Shown: one piece after another, positions 46,502 through 55,543 of the stretch
Layout of the letters: each line of letters begins with the position of its first letter
Position numbering within the stretch: position 1 is the first letter of the stretch
NCBI RefSeq assembly: GCF_019457915.1
Contig: NZ_JAHZSS010000002.1
Coordinates: forward strand, 62,001 to 126,000
Direction of reading: 5' to 3'
DNA length: 64,000 nt
Source of the DNA: Neiella holothuriorum
GTDB lineage: Bacteria; Pseudomonadota; Gammaproteobacteria; Enterobacterales; Neiellaceae
Program-made: the position numbers and the translations under genes
The notes under the pieces: generated by a model
What the model was told of the DNA's origin: nothing
The model's database searches: none
The model's input: only the letters and a program-made list of their open reading frames with translations

Positions 46502-47758
46502 TTAGTGCGAATTCAAAACCAGTAAGTTGTGAACATCGCGGTTGGATTTGGCGTGATGGCGAAGTTGCGCTAACGCATTTTCAAACAGTGGATCATCATA
46601 GGCTTTGCTGGCGTAAAGCAGGTTGCTGTAGGCAATTTGTGTATCGAATCCACGAACCTCCTCTAGCGGCCAACGTTCGGGCGCAACCACATATTCTGCG
46701 ATAAACCGATAGCCTTGCTGTAGCGATGCTTGATTGTCATGGTAGCCCCATAAGTCGACGCCGAGCTTATCGGCCATCACGGCTAACTTGCTATAGGCTT
46801 GCAAATTGAAATTGCTGTAGTGCCAAGGGCGGGTGCGTTTCAATTCCAGTGGCTGTGCGCCATCGCTATCAAATTGGCTGCGAACGCGTGCTTTGGTTCG
46901 GGATTCAATTCGCATTTTTGCTTGATCGTATTCGCCAATAAACATGAGCAAAGCAACAATCTGTGCGTCATACCAAGTGCCATGGTTGTTGCGAGCCTTT
47001 TCTTCGTCGTAGCCGTTATCACTGCTGAGCATCCAGCCGGTTAATTCGCGATACCAGCTCACAATGGCTTGATGCTCATTGGGCGTCAGCACGGATTTAA
47101 GCAATTCAACACTGTCCATCACACCGATCAAAAAGCGGCTGTCGATGAGACCAACGCCCCGCCCGTCAACTCGTCCAGGAATCGCTTGCGCATGCCGCAG
47201 GTTAGGGTTCATCCGTGTCGCTGGATCAACGTGCCATGCATTGAGGAGTTGGCGCGCTTTTTCGGCGTATTGGGTGTTGTTAGTGAAATAATATGCCAGT
47301 GCTAATGCCGTTACGTCTTTACCAAATCGAACGAAGCGACGCTTGTCGGTGGCTGCCGTGCGTGTGGCTGGGTTGGTTTGGCCATCACGATTGACATAAG
47401 GCAGCCCGTTGTCGGTGTCAGGGTTTGGCCACCAATAGGTACCAAAGCTGAAATAGTCGTGAATATCGCCGCTGGCTGGCAGCAGCGTTTTATTGGTGAC
47501 CGGATCAATGGGTTTTTGCAGTGCTTTGTTGGCCGTTTTGATGAGCTGCATCAGTGCTGGAACGGTCTCTGATAACTGCGCCTTGTGATAAGCCAATGTG
47601 GCGCGATCAAGGCTAACGAAATCGATGGAAGTTGAGGCGTTGGCGTCTAATTGCGGTACTGATTGGGCTACTGAGTCAATGTCAGTTTGGGGAGCGCTCT
47701 GTATGGTGCAGCCGGACAGCAGCACCAGCAATGTCGCCCCCGCAATATAGCGTTTCAT
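46502..47758 (-). CDS. Alginate-lyase-fold lipoprotein (PL5/PL38-like)
   Basis: This 418-residue lipoprotein (lipobox LSGC at the N-terminus) has an alpha/alpha-toroid lyase domain. FGTYWWPNPDTDNGLPYV, ARQLLNAWHVDPATRMNPN and YDEEKARNNHGTWYDAQIV are typical of the alginate_lyase family that includes PL5 and PL38. It would cleave a polyuronate such as alginate or glucuronan by beta-elimination. It follows the outer-membrane protein gene by 84 bases on the same strand, so the pair may work as a surface unit. The substrate family assignment is the weaker part of this call. Confidence 0.8.
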   Translation of the reverse strand: MKRYIAGATLLVLLSGCTIQSAPQTDIDSVAQSVPQLDANASTSIDFVSLDRATLAYHKAQLSETVPALMQLIKTANKALQKPIDPVTNKTLLPASGDIHDYFSFGTYWWPNPDTDNGLPYVNRDGQTNPATRTAATDKRRFVRFGKDVTALALAYYFTNNTQYAEKARQLLNAWHVDPATRMNPNLRHAQAIPGRVDGRGVGLIDSRFLIGVMDSVELLKSVLTPNEHQAIVSWYRELTGWMLSSDNGYDEEKARNNHGTWYDAQIVALLMFIGEYDQAKMRIESRTKARVRSQFDSDGAQPLELKRTRPWHYSNFNLQAYSKLAVMADKLGVDLWGYHDNQASLQQGYRFIAEYVVAPERWPLEEVRGFDTQIAYSNLLYASKAYDDPLFENALAQLRHHAKSNRDVHNLLVLNSH

Positions 47759-47842
47759 GGCTCTTTCCTTTGGCGATTTTTATGTTTTGAGGTTATACAC
47801 CAAAGCGCCGTGGTTTACCGTGCTGCTGGTAAACCTTGGGGC

Positions 47843-48766
47843 TTACCAGAAGGTCGACAAGGCAACCACCAAACTATCAGGCTCGACGCCGGTGTCTTTG
47901 TGGTTGTGACTATGAATGTAGGCAAACTTTATGCCCCAGGTTTTGGATAACGGGTGACCGCCGCTGAGTGCCCAGATGGAATTTTGCTTTTCGTCGTCTT
48001 TTTGTTCGCCATTGATGGTAGAGCGCCCACCGTAATTATGGAGCGCACTAAAGCTGACCCATTTGCCGGGGCTAAAGTCATAAATGAGGTGGCCACGCAG
48101 CGAATATAGCGGATCTTGCTCCAGCTTATTGTCATTCCAGAAGTCGTCGTTGTCGGTATAAAAAGCGCCAACCACTGTGCCTTCAATCGACCAATGGCCC
48201 ATTTTGTACACTGCGCCAAACTGCGGGCGGAAGGTATAGCGGTTTGAACCGAGGTTGATCAACTTGTCGTCCATGTAATCGCCGGTAGGTAATTGCACCG
48301 ACATGCCTGCGCCGACAATCAGCTCATTATCAGCCGCCATGCGATAACTCCGGTACGCCTTGCCTGCTAATGGTGGAGCACCATATAAGTTGATGGAAAA
48401 ACGCACCACAGTATCGGTTAACCCTTGCCGATCGGCTCGGGCGGGCTCGCCTTCAAGTAACCCTTTCCAGCGGCCTTTTTGGTAGCCTTGGGCAATACCA
48501 ACTCGAACACTTCGCTCGAATAAACTAAACGAGTGCATGTAGACACCAACCCAAGTGTCCACATCTGCGGTCACATCTTCGGCTTGTAACACGGGATCAA
48601 AAGCAATATCCGCTTCGGTGTGGGCGTAGCCAAAACCGGCCACGTGGGTATCGATGGGTAGGTGTGACCAGCGCCGAGGCGTTAGCTCTTCGGCAAAGCT
48701 GATGGCCGTGATTAGTAGGCAGCTTAGGCCAACAAGTAGATTTCTAGCGCAGTTCATTTTGTCCAT
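47843..48766 (-). CDS. Outer-membrane transporter-like beta-barrel protein
   Basis: This 307-residue protein has a signal peptide (LLVGLSCLLITAISFAEE) and alternating strands with aromatic girdles. It contains VGAGMSVQLPTGDYMDDKLINLGSNRY (in parts) and ends in FW. These are features of the phenol-degradation MetA-like outer-membrane family. It could import uronate oligosaccharides for the adjacent lyase. A hairpin with arms GGTTTACC/GGTAAACC (47812-47835) lies between it and the lyase gene. Confidence 0.75.
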   Translation of the reverse strand: MDKMNCARNLLVGLSCLLITAISFAEELTPRRWSHLPIDTHVAGFGYAHTEADIAFDPVLQAEDVTADVDTWVGVYMHSFSLFERSVRVGIAQGYQKGRWKGLLEGEPARADRQGLTDTVVRFSINLYGAPPLAGKAYRSYRMAADNELIVGAGMSVQLPTGDYMDDKLINLGSNRYTFRPQFGAVYKMGHWSIEGTVVGAFYTDNDDFWNDNKLEQDPLYSLRGHLIYDFSPGKWVSFSALHNYGGRSTINGEQKDDEKQNSIWALSGGHPLSKTWGIKFAYIHSHNHKDTGVEPDSLVVALSTFW

Positions 48767-48863
48767 AACAAGCTGATTTATCCTTGGTTATGTTTAAAGC
48801 TAACCTAATTGAGGATGATAAAAAAGCGGCACTGAAGGGGCTGCGCGGCTAAAAGCAGCTAAG

Positions 48864-48899
48864 GAGCGGCCTTTGCACATACTGTGGCAAAGGCCGCTC
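48864..48899 (-). terminator. Strong hairpin downstream of the GluR0-like gene
   Basis: GAGCGGCCTTTGC and GCAAAGGCCGCTC form a perfect 13-bp stem, eight bases past the channel gene's stop on the minus strand. No long T-run follows directly, but a CGCTTTTTT run lies about 40 bases further on. Confidence 0.65.
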
Positions 48900-48906
48900 G
48901 TCCGTT

Positions 48907-50040
48907 CTATTGTGTTCTGCCCAAGTAGCCCTCAAGCACGTTGTTCCACTCTGGCTCAGCAATCACGGTGAGTATTTCTTGGTTAATACTTTCACGAGCA
49001 GTGGTGCCCGGTGGTAACGCAATACCGTAATCTTGTCGCACCAAGATATTTGGCAGTACACGCACATCTTCGTTGAATTGGTTGGCAGCCATGTACTGCA
49101 AAATAGGCAGATCGTAAACCACAGCAGCCGTTTCGCCTTTGGCTAATAGCGCTAAAGCTTCTTCAACCGACGCAACTGTTTTGTGACGAATCAGCTTTTC
49201 AGTAAGCAGATCGGCACTGGTGCTTTGGGCAACGGTCAATACGCGTTTATTGTACAAGTCATCGAGGCCGGCGATGGATTGCCCAAGTTGATTGACCGTT
49301 AACGAAGTGGCAATGGCGGCGGTGAAACCAGAAATAATGATGATGCTAGCGAACATCCAAATTAACGCGATAAATCGGCCGCCGGTGGTTTGCGGGGCTT
49401 TGTCGCCATAACCAACGGTCGTCATGGTCACGGCTGACCACCAGAGACCGGCGCCAATACCACGCACCGGCTTCTCCGAAAACTGCTCGTTGCGGCCGCG
49501 CTCAGCCAGCCACACCAAAATACCAATCACACTCAGCACCAACAGTAAGGCGCCTACCGCTTTGAGGAAATCGCCAGAGAAAAAGCGCTTCATTGCGGAA
49601 AGCATACTGACTTGCTCACTTTGGGCTACGGCAATACCTAAACCGGACGTGAGGTACGGGTGCGTGAAATCGACATCCCTTTCCCGCTCGGCGGTAATGG
49701 TTAGCGCCGCGGCAGCGGCATGTACTTCGTTGGTCTTTGATGCTGCGAGCATTTGCTCGATGCTCATTTCTTCAAATTCCACCGTTACATTGCTATTAGT
49801 GGCAACGCGCTTTACCAGCTCAATGGTGATCCCCTGCCAGCCAGCATCTGTTTTGATGCTGAATGGCGGCGCATGGCGGGTGGCTACCTTGATGGTTTGG
49901 CCACTGGTAATGGCTGGTGCTGGCGTCGGTGTTTCTTCGGGGGCAGAAGTAAACGCCAAAGCGGGAAACTGGCTGGCTAACAGTAAGCCCGCCAATGTGA
50001 ATAATTGACTCGCAATTCGTTTCAGTGTTTTAGACAACAC
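48907..50040 (-). CDS. GluR0-like ligand-gated potassium channel
   Basis: This 377-residue protein is a prokaryotic ionotropic glutamate receptor homologue. A signal peptide (ending PALA) is followed by the first half of a periplasmic amino-acid-binding domain (TIKVATRHAPPFSI, then GITIELVKRVA). A two-helix pore domain follows, with the potassium selectivity filter TTVGYGD at residues 207-213. The second half of the binding domain comes last (VLTVAQSTSADLLTEKLI, then YGIALPPGTT). This split arrangement is diagnostic. The channel would open K+ flow when a ligand binds in the periplasm. It stands alone, with possible terminators on both sides. Confidence 0.9.
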   Translation of the reverse strand: MLSKTLKRIASQLFTLAGLLLASQFPALAFTSAPEETPTPAPAITSGQTIKVATRHAPPFSIKTDAGWQGITIELVKRVATNSNVTVEFEEMSIEQMLAASKTNEVHAAAAALTITAERERDVDFTHPYLTSGLGIAVAQSEQVSMLSAMKRFFSGDFLKAVGALLLVLSVIGILVWLAERGRNEQFSEKPVRGIGAGLWWSAVTMTTVGYGDKAPQTTGGRFIALIWMFASIIIISGFTAAIATSLTVNQLGQSIAGLDDLYNKRVLTVAQSTSADLLTEKLIRHKTVASVEEALALLAKGETAAVVYDLPILQYMAANQFNEDVRVLPNILVRQDYGIALPPGTTARESINQEILTVIAEPEWNNVLEGYLGRTQ

Positions 50041-50122
50041 GTGGCATCTCCTTTTGCTTCACTTGATCTCAGTTGCCTGATGAACTGAGCGATAGATAGC
50101 TGGATTATAGAGGGTTTTGATG

Positions 50123-50150
50123 ACGGACTTGAGACTATTTTCAAGTCCGT
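50123..50150. terminator. Hairpin between the ADP-ribosylglycohydrolase and channel genes
   Basis: ACGGACTTGA and TCAAGTCCGT form a perfect 10-bp stem with an 8-base loop. It is 18 bases after the upstream gene's stop on the minus strand but lacks a T-tract. Confidence 0.5.
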
Positions 50151-50167
50151 ATTAATCAGAGGTTGTG

Positions 50168-52171
50168 CTATTGAGCGCGATAAACTTTAAGTTGATGTGC
50201 GGCTGAATAATACCGCTTGGGTGATTCGTTAAAAGCGTCGGGCTCAATGCCACCAGCGTAGCCAATAATGCGAATAGCCGTGGTGGTAACTGGCGAAAAT
50301 TCGATGGTATGTTCAATGAAGCTGCCTTTGAGCCACTGACTGTTGTCAAAATTCATCGGTGGCGTCATGACTAGCGACGGAATGGTTTGCCACTGCACAT
50401 TTTCATCGAGGTATTGCACGTCTAACGACAGCAGCCAACCGCCAAACTCCTGCGGGTTACCCGGGTTGAAAATTAACGTATCGATTGTTTGAGGCTGCGC
50501 CCAGCGATAGCCGTAATAATCAATTTTCGGCAGACTATCGTTACGCTGGTTGTAGAGCGTGTGCGGCGCATTGGTGGGTTGCCGTAACAGCTCGGCTTGC
50601 TGTGGGGTTAGATCTTTGTTGGTAAGAACTGCGCTGGCAGACTGAGCCAAGTCGGTACCGTACACTCGAATGAAATAGTCCTGCTCAACGCGCTCACTTG
50701 GTTGGTCGAGCGCTTGCTGCTGTGTTGGATTGCGAACCAGTGCAATGGTGATCGGAAACTCTCCCATTTGCGTTGGCATGCCGCTAATTTGGTGCTGATG
50801 CAAGGTCAGCCCTTGCGGCAAATCGCCAGCAACGAGTTGGAAAGATGTGCCAGCTGGTGTCGGGAGCGGGTAAATATCAAACTCAAATGGCTGTTGTAGT
50901 TGGCCGTTTAACGTTGGTGCGGACGGGAGCTCTAAAGGCGCGTGAAAAGCCGCATCTGGCGCAATTAAGTAGTAATCGCCGGCTGGATCAGCAACCCGCT
51001 TGCCACCACCATTGATGATCACCTGCTCTCCTTGCTCTGCCGTGCGTTTGGCAATATCGCGCAGCGATGCATCCGGTAAATCGTAACGGCTGACATTGAT
51101 ATAGCGATCGTTAAATGGTTGCTCCCAGACGTCTTGGCCAAGTGGGTATAGCAAATTGTTGGGAAGGGCTTCTGTGCCACCAATGATGGCCAGCAAACCG
51201 CTCATGGTCGCGGCCTGGTTATCGGCGTCAAAGCCAAGGCCGCTGGCAATGTCGAGAGTGCGCTGAAAGTCACCCTGGCCATAGAGCAGCGCTAAAATAG
51301 CGCAGGCACCGTTGAGGTTGGCATCTACCACAGTCCAAGCGCCGCGGTTGTAGTCAAATTCCTTAAAGTAGTGTTTGGCCATGGCTTGACGAGCGGTTTG
51401 CCAGTCATCTGGATATTGGCGGTATAGGGCTTTCATGTGCTCAACGGTTTTACCGAAGCGGCTCTCGGGCGGTAATGCGGCAGTGCCAATATCAATCAGC
51501 GTCGCAATATCGGACTCAAAAAACGCCACGGCGTACATGGCGGCATAGTGTACGGTGGGCTCAATGCCAAAATCATCATTGGTGATGCGAGCTGCCCACG
51601 CCGACTTGCCCGTAGCGTAACTCAGCATGCCGGGGGCGGTGACGGCCCAAATTTCGTTGACCAGTTGCGGATCTATTTGAAACCAGTTGGGGTTGTAACG
51701 CTTGCTGCCAGTGAGCGGTGGCGAATAGCCTGCATGCATTAGCGTTAATGCATTGCGGTTAGCGACCCAGACTTTGTCACGAACATGGTGTTGCCAGGCC
51801 TTGGCGAGCTGACGATACGTTGGCTCGAAGCCATGTTGCTCCATTTGCAGCAAGTACATGTATTCAATGTCGGTGTCGTCATCGGAAAAGGCGCCATTGA
51901 CCTGTTTTACTTTCTCTAGTGACGGGCCGAAGCCGTATGGAAACTGGTCTGGGCCGGGTTGATCGATAAAGCGAAATTCATAGCTCAAACCATAGATGTT
52001 GCCGATGATTTGGCCGAGCCAAGCGGCGTACACCTTGTCTTGATACTCGGCAACCGATAACCGCTTAAGGGGCTTTGGGGCGGCATGGCTCGATGGTGTG
52101 AGCGCCGCGATGATAAATAGGCCGACAATGGCCAGCACAGAGAAGCGGAGTGTTCGCCAGTGATACATCAC
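50168..52171 (-). CDS. Secreted ADP-ribosylglycohydrolase-fold protein
   Basis: This 667-residue exported protein has a signal sequence (LAIVGLFIIAALTPSSHA). Residues about 45-390 form an ADP-ribosylglycohydrolase-like helical domain with metal-binding motifs GAFSDDDTDIEYMYLLQ and GFDADNQAATMSGLLAI. The C-terminal 270 residues look beta-rich: an Ig-like stretch (PAGTSFQLVAGDLPQGLTL) followed by what may be a galactose-binding-like domain. Secreted members are found in polysaccharide-use loci, where they may act on glycans or nucleosides instead of ADP-ribosylated proteins. The substrate is unknown. Confidence 0.82.
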   Translation of the reverse strand: MMYHWRTLRFSVLAIVGLFIIAALTPSSHAAPKPLKRLSVAEYQDKVYAAWLGQIIGNIYGLSYEFRFIDQPGPDQFPYGFGPSLEKVKQVNGAFSDDDTDIEYMYLLQMEQHGFEPTYRQLAKAWQHHVRDKVWVANRNALTLMHAGYSPPLTGSKRYNPNWFQIDPQLVNEIWAVTAPGMLSYATGKSAWAARITNDDFGIEPTVHYAAMYAVAFFESDIATLIDIGTAALPPESRFGKTVEHMKALYRQYPDDWQTARQAMAKHYFKEFDYNRGAWTVVDANLNGACAILALLYGQGDFQRTLDIASGLGFDADNQAATMSGLLAIIGGTEALPNNLLYPLGQDVWEQPFNDRYINVSRYDLPDASLRDIAKRTAEQGEQVIINGGGKRVADPAGDYYLIAPDAAFHAPLELPSAPTLNGQLQQPFEFDIYPLPTPAGTSFQLVAGDLPQGLTLHQHQISGMPTQMGEFPITIALVRNPTQQQALDQPSERVEQDYFIRVYGTDLAQSASAVLTNKDLTPQQAELLRQPTNAPHTLYNQRNDSLPKIDYYGYRWAQPQTIDTLIFNPGNPQEFGGWLLSLDVQYLDENVQWQTIPSLVMTPPMNFDNSQWLKGSFIEHTIEFSPVTTTAIRIIGYAGGIEPDAFNESPKRYYSAAHQLKVYRAQ

Positions 52172-52306
52172 AACATTCCTTTGGTGGCGTTACCCTTACA
52201 TTAGAGCAGGCTAAGCGCAGACGATAATTATGAGATTGTTATTTTAGTTGGCTTGGTGGTGGCAAGCTGTGGTTGAGATAACGGATTAATCATTCGTGCT
52301 AATCAT

Positions 52307-52333
52307 AAAAAAGCGGCTCCCAAGAGAGCCGCT
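52307..52333 (-). terminator. Intrinsic terminator of the GH16 gene
   Basis: On the minus strand AGCGGCTC, loop TCTTGG and GAGCCGCT run directly into a T-tract, 35 bases past the GH16 stop. Confidence 0.9.
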
Positions 52334-52367
52334 AACATACTTCAAATGTCGATTGGGGGAATCGTTA

Positions 52368-55019
52368 TTACTGGATAATAGCTACGTTATCCACTTGGAA
52401 TACCGCACCAGTACCTGTGCCCCATGCTGGGAAGAACATGAAGATATCAATGGCGCTGTCGTCAAAGTTAACGCCGCTGGCACGTAGTGTACCCAGAGAG
52501 ACTTCATAGTTAGTCCAAGCAGAGGTTGGTGCATCGATACTGCCTTGGTAGTAGTTAGCGTCACTTCCAGTTTCTACCTTTAGCAACCAGCTAACATCGC
52601 CAGCGTCAGCAGGCGTAACTAGCTTCATATCCCAAACCAGCTTGGCACTGTCAGGCAGGCCGCTAGCATCGAATGCCGCTGCTGTATCACGACCGTAGAA
52701 ACCAACTACTGTTTGGCCGTTACCAACGATTTCGTACTGAACAACATCACCACGCGTTGCGTCATTTACCAAGGCTGGTGTTGTGCCTAAGCAACAGTCC
52801 CATGCAGGCCAATCGGCTAAGAAGCTATCATCGAATATCAACAAATCAGCCGCGCTAATGTCCATTGGGTCTGCATCAACTGCGCTGTCGTCGCTGCCGC
52901 TATCATCGTCGTCACCTGTACTGGTGCCTTCTTTGTATAAGCGGATGTTGCGCATTTCAATGGAGACATCAGAGCCTGAACCTTCAAATACGATGGCATT
53001 GGCAATGTTGGTAGGGTCGGCAGAGCCGTTATCGAAGTCGTTACCGTTGTCGAACAGTTCACTCACGCTGATTGTGTAGGTGGCCCATTCGCCATCGGCG
53101 CTTAAGGTATAGCCTGCTTCTGCTAGCGTCATGTCACTAACATTTGGCCAGCCACTATCGAATTTAACGTAAACGCTATCGCCATCGCCAATGGCATTGA
53201 CTTTCATATCGAAAATCAAATCCCAAGTTAGATAGTCGCTATAGTCCCAAGAGCCATCTTCAACTTCTAGGTAGTTGTTACCACCACCACTGGCAACGTA
53301 AGACCAAACACCTTCGTCACTAATTGAGGCAATATCACCGCCGTCTGCTTCATCCCAACCACTGCGAATCAAACCTTCTGCGGGCCCATTTTCATCAAGC
53401 AGAACAAGTTCGCCGCCTGGATCATCGCCGGCATTTTCTGCGCCAGTGAACTCAACGTTGTCGATGCGGTACACGGTGCCTGCTGCTTCGCCCCATGCTG
53501 GGAACACCATCACCACGTCAATACCGTTTAGCTCTAAACCTTTAGCAGTGAGGTCTGACAGGTTAATTTCATAGTGAGTCCAGGTATCGAGTGTTGGGGC
53601 ATCGATAACCATGTCCGCTGCAGTACCAACGCTTTCTGAACCACTGTTTTGTTCAATTTTGACATACCAGTCAACGTCACCAGCAATTGGTGCCGAAACA
53701 AGCTTGAGGTCAAATTCAAACTTGCCGGAGCTTTCCATTGGAGACGCATCGTAAAGTTCTGGCTCATCGGCTTCACGGGTGTTAAAGCCCGCAACCATGC
53801 CAGCACCGCCAAAGGTCATTTGTACGGCTGTGCCATAGTCAGCATCTTCATCTTCAACAATTTCTGGATCGGTGGTGGCTGCATCGCTCACCCAAGCTGG
53901 CCATGCCGCTAACTCTTCATCTTCAAAGATGGTGAGGTTTTCTGCTACACCGCTTGATGGTGGGATTGGCGTTGGCGCTTCGCCTTCAACCAATGTGCCG
54001 CCTTCGTCAATTGAGTAGTGGTAACCGAAGTCGACCGTGGCACAACCCGATCCATCAAGAGCGGCTGTTTCACACTTGTAGACGCGCACGTAATCAATTT
54101 CGTATGCGTTGTCGGCGTGGAACGCTGTTTCATCAACGCCGCCTAAGTCAGTGTTTTCTGCCCAATCACCGCCTACAGCGAAGTTTATAAGAATGTGGAA
54201 GTCTTGATCGAATGGGCGTGTATCCCATACAACTTCTCCATCAACTTCGGTATACCAGCCTTTGTGGTCTAGACCATCAGCATTACCGGATGTGTCGTAG
54301 GTAACTTCAGATTTTAATTGGGTGGCGTAGTGAACGTCGTCCACATACCAACGAATTTCACCTTCTTCCCACTCAATAGCGTAAACGTGGAAATCGTCTG
54401 CTGGAGAGGCGTCATCAGGGAGCAAATAGCTCGAACCTGAGTGCGCATTATTTGGCCAGGGAGAGCCGTAGTGTAGGGTGCCGTAAATATTTGAGTTTAC
54501 ACCGCCATCATCAAGAGGTACGCCGGTGTTAACAAATTCAAGGATGTCGATTTCGCCGGACAATGGCCAAGTACCATAAACGTTGTCAGTCGGTAACATC
54601 CAAGCGGCTGGGAATGAACCCTGGCCGGTAGGTGCTTTAGCACGAATCTCAACGCGGCCGTAAGTGAAGTCCACCATGCCTTTGGTGCGTAGGCGCGCAG
54701 AAGTATATTCTTTGCCGCTGTCTAAGCCGTCTGCTGGTAACGCAACAAGTTTCAGCACACCATCTTCGATATAAGAGTTGGCTTCATCTGCGGTGTAACA
54801 TTGGCGTTCATTGTTGCCGCCACCGTCACAGTTAACTTCATGCTCCCAATACATGGTGTCAATGCTGCTACCGTCGAATTCGTCTTGCCATGCCAGCGTC
54901 CATCCGCCTGGCTCTGTCATCGGAATCTCTGCTGGTTTTGAGGTGACGTCGTCGTCACTACAACCAGATAAACCGACTGATACCGCGATGGCTAGCGGTA
55001 ATAAATGAATGGTTTTCAT
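52368..55019 (-). CDS. Modular GH16 laminarinase-type lipoprotein
   Basis: This 883-residue endo-beta-1,3-glucanase is likely surface-anchored (lipobox LSGC). The GH16 domain covers about residues 38-320, with active site GEIDILEF. Glu156 is the predicted nucleophile, Asp158 assists and Glu161 is the acid/base. Three C-terminal beta-sandwich modules follow: about 358-525, 538-695 and 723-883. The first and third are homologous (both have LADWPAW/LAAWPAW starts and end with FPAWG...DNV) and are probably carbohydrate-binding. An acidic Asp/Ser linker separates the last two. It would cut laminarin outside the cell. Three LacI-type operators lie upstream. Confidence 0.9.
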   Translation of the reverse strand: MKTIHLLPLAIAVSVGLSGCSDDDVTSKPAEIPMTEPGGWTLAWQDEFDGSSIDTMYWEHEVNCDGGGNNERQCYTADEANSYIEDGVLKLVALPADGLDSGKEYTSARLRTKGMVDFTYGRVEIRAKAPTGQGSFPAAWMLPTDNVYGTWPLSGEIDILEFVNTGVPLDDGGVNSNIYGTLHYGSPWPNNAHSGSSYLLPDDASPADDFHVYAIEWEEGEIRWYVDDVHYATQLKSEVTYDTSGNADGLDHKGWYTEVDGEVVWDTRPFDQDFHILINFAVGGDWAENTDLGGVDETAFHADNAYEIDYVRVYKCETAALDGSGCATVDFGYHYSIDEGGTLVEGEAPTPIPPSSGVAENLTIFEDEELAAWPAWVSDAATTDPEIVEDEDADYGTAVQMTFGGAGMVAGFNTREADEPELYDASPMESSGKFEFDLKLVSAPIAGDVDWYVKIEQNSGSESVGTAADMVIDAPTLDTWTHYEINLSDLTAKGLELNGIDVVMVFPAWGEAAGTVYRIDNVEFTGAENAGDDPGGELVLLDENGPAEGLIRSGWDEADGGDIASISDEGVWSYVASGGGNNYLEVEDGSWDYSDYLTWDLIFDMKVNAIGDGDSVYVKFDSGWPNVSDMTLAEAGYTLSADGEWATYTISVSELFDNGNDFDNGSADPTNIANAIVFEGSGSDVSIEMRNIRLYKEGTSTGDDDDSGSDDSAVDADPMDISAADLLIFDDSFLADWPAWDCCLGTTPALVNDATRGDVVQYEIVGNGQTVVGFYGRDTAAAFDASGLPDSAKLVWDMKLVTPADAGDVSWLLKVETGSDANYYQGSIDAPTSAWTNYEVSLGTLRASGVNFDDSAIDIFMFFPAWGTGTGAVFQVDNVAIIQ

Positions 55020-55106
55020 CCGTTTCTCCGTGTGATTTTTTTAACGCTTTATTAGCTTTGTGTTTCGCGCTGCTGATGACTAAATGTTGTCATTAAGTAA
55101 TATTTA

Positions 55107-55120
55107 TGTAAGCGCTTACC
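55107..55120. promoter_or_regulatory. LacI-type operator upstream of GH16 (site 1)
   Basis: TGTAAGCGCTTACC is a near-perfect 14-base palindrome centred on AGC/GCT, 88 bases upstream of the GH16 start. It is one of six copies in this region. Confidence 0.8.
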
Positions 55121-55215
55121 ATGAGTTTTTCAGCAAATGGCTCAAGAATCACGGGACGAACGACTTTTGTACGATCTGGATCTCAGTTGTATTTGCACAT
55201 TTGAGATCTAACTCA

Positions 55216-55229
55216 CGTAAGCGCTTACA
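55216..55229. promoter_or_regulatory. LacI-type operator upstream of GH16 (site 2)
   Basis: CGTAAGCGCTTACA matches the shared operator consensus in all but one position. It lies 109 bases further upstream than site 1 (centre to centre), about ten helical turns, which would suit looping. Confidence 0.8.
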
Positions 55230-55421
55230 TGGCTATGTCAGTCGCTCGTCATTTTTCTGTCATCTGCCAATAAGCGAAAACTGAGCAACAGAAAGTAAGG
55301 CCTTTAGCACCGGTAACTGGCTCATTGGCCGATAATTACTGGAGGCTGCTTGTGGTCGGGGCATCATTCAATGCGTTGGTTGCCAACATATAGATTGGCA
55401 TTGACTGATATAAGGAAAAAG

Positions 55422-55435
55422 AGAAAGCGCTTACA
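55422..55435. promoter_or_regulatory. LacI-type operator between lacI and GH16 (site 3)
   Basis: AGAAAGCGCTTACA is identical to the site at 58189. It lies 109 bases downstream of the LacI gene's stop and about 400 bases upstream of GH16. The 55020-55543 gap holds only these three sites and no gene. Confidence 0.75.
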
Positions 55436-55543
55436 TTGCTCGGCAGGCCGATTGAGTGGCGTCTCAGGCAACAATAACAGACTCGTTAATCAACATTGGT
55501 ACGGTGAAAGGCCGATATCAGAACGGCTGATATCAGCTAACGG

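Noticed and set aside
48907-50040. Plain ABC-type amino-acid binding protein
   Set aside because: The binding domain is interrupted by a two-helix pore with a TVGYG filter, which a simple binding protein would not have.
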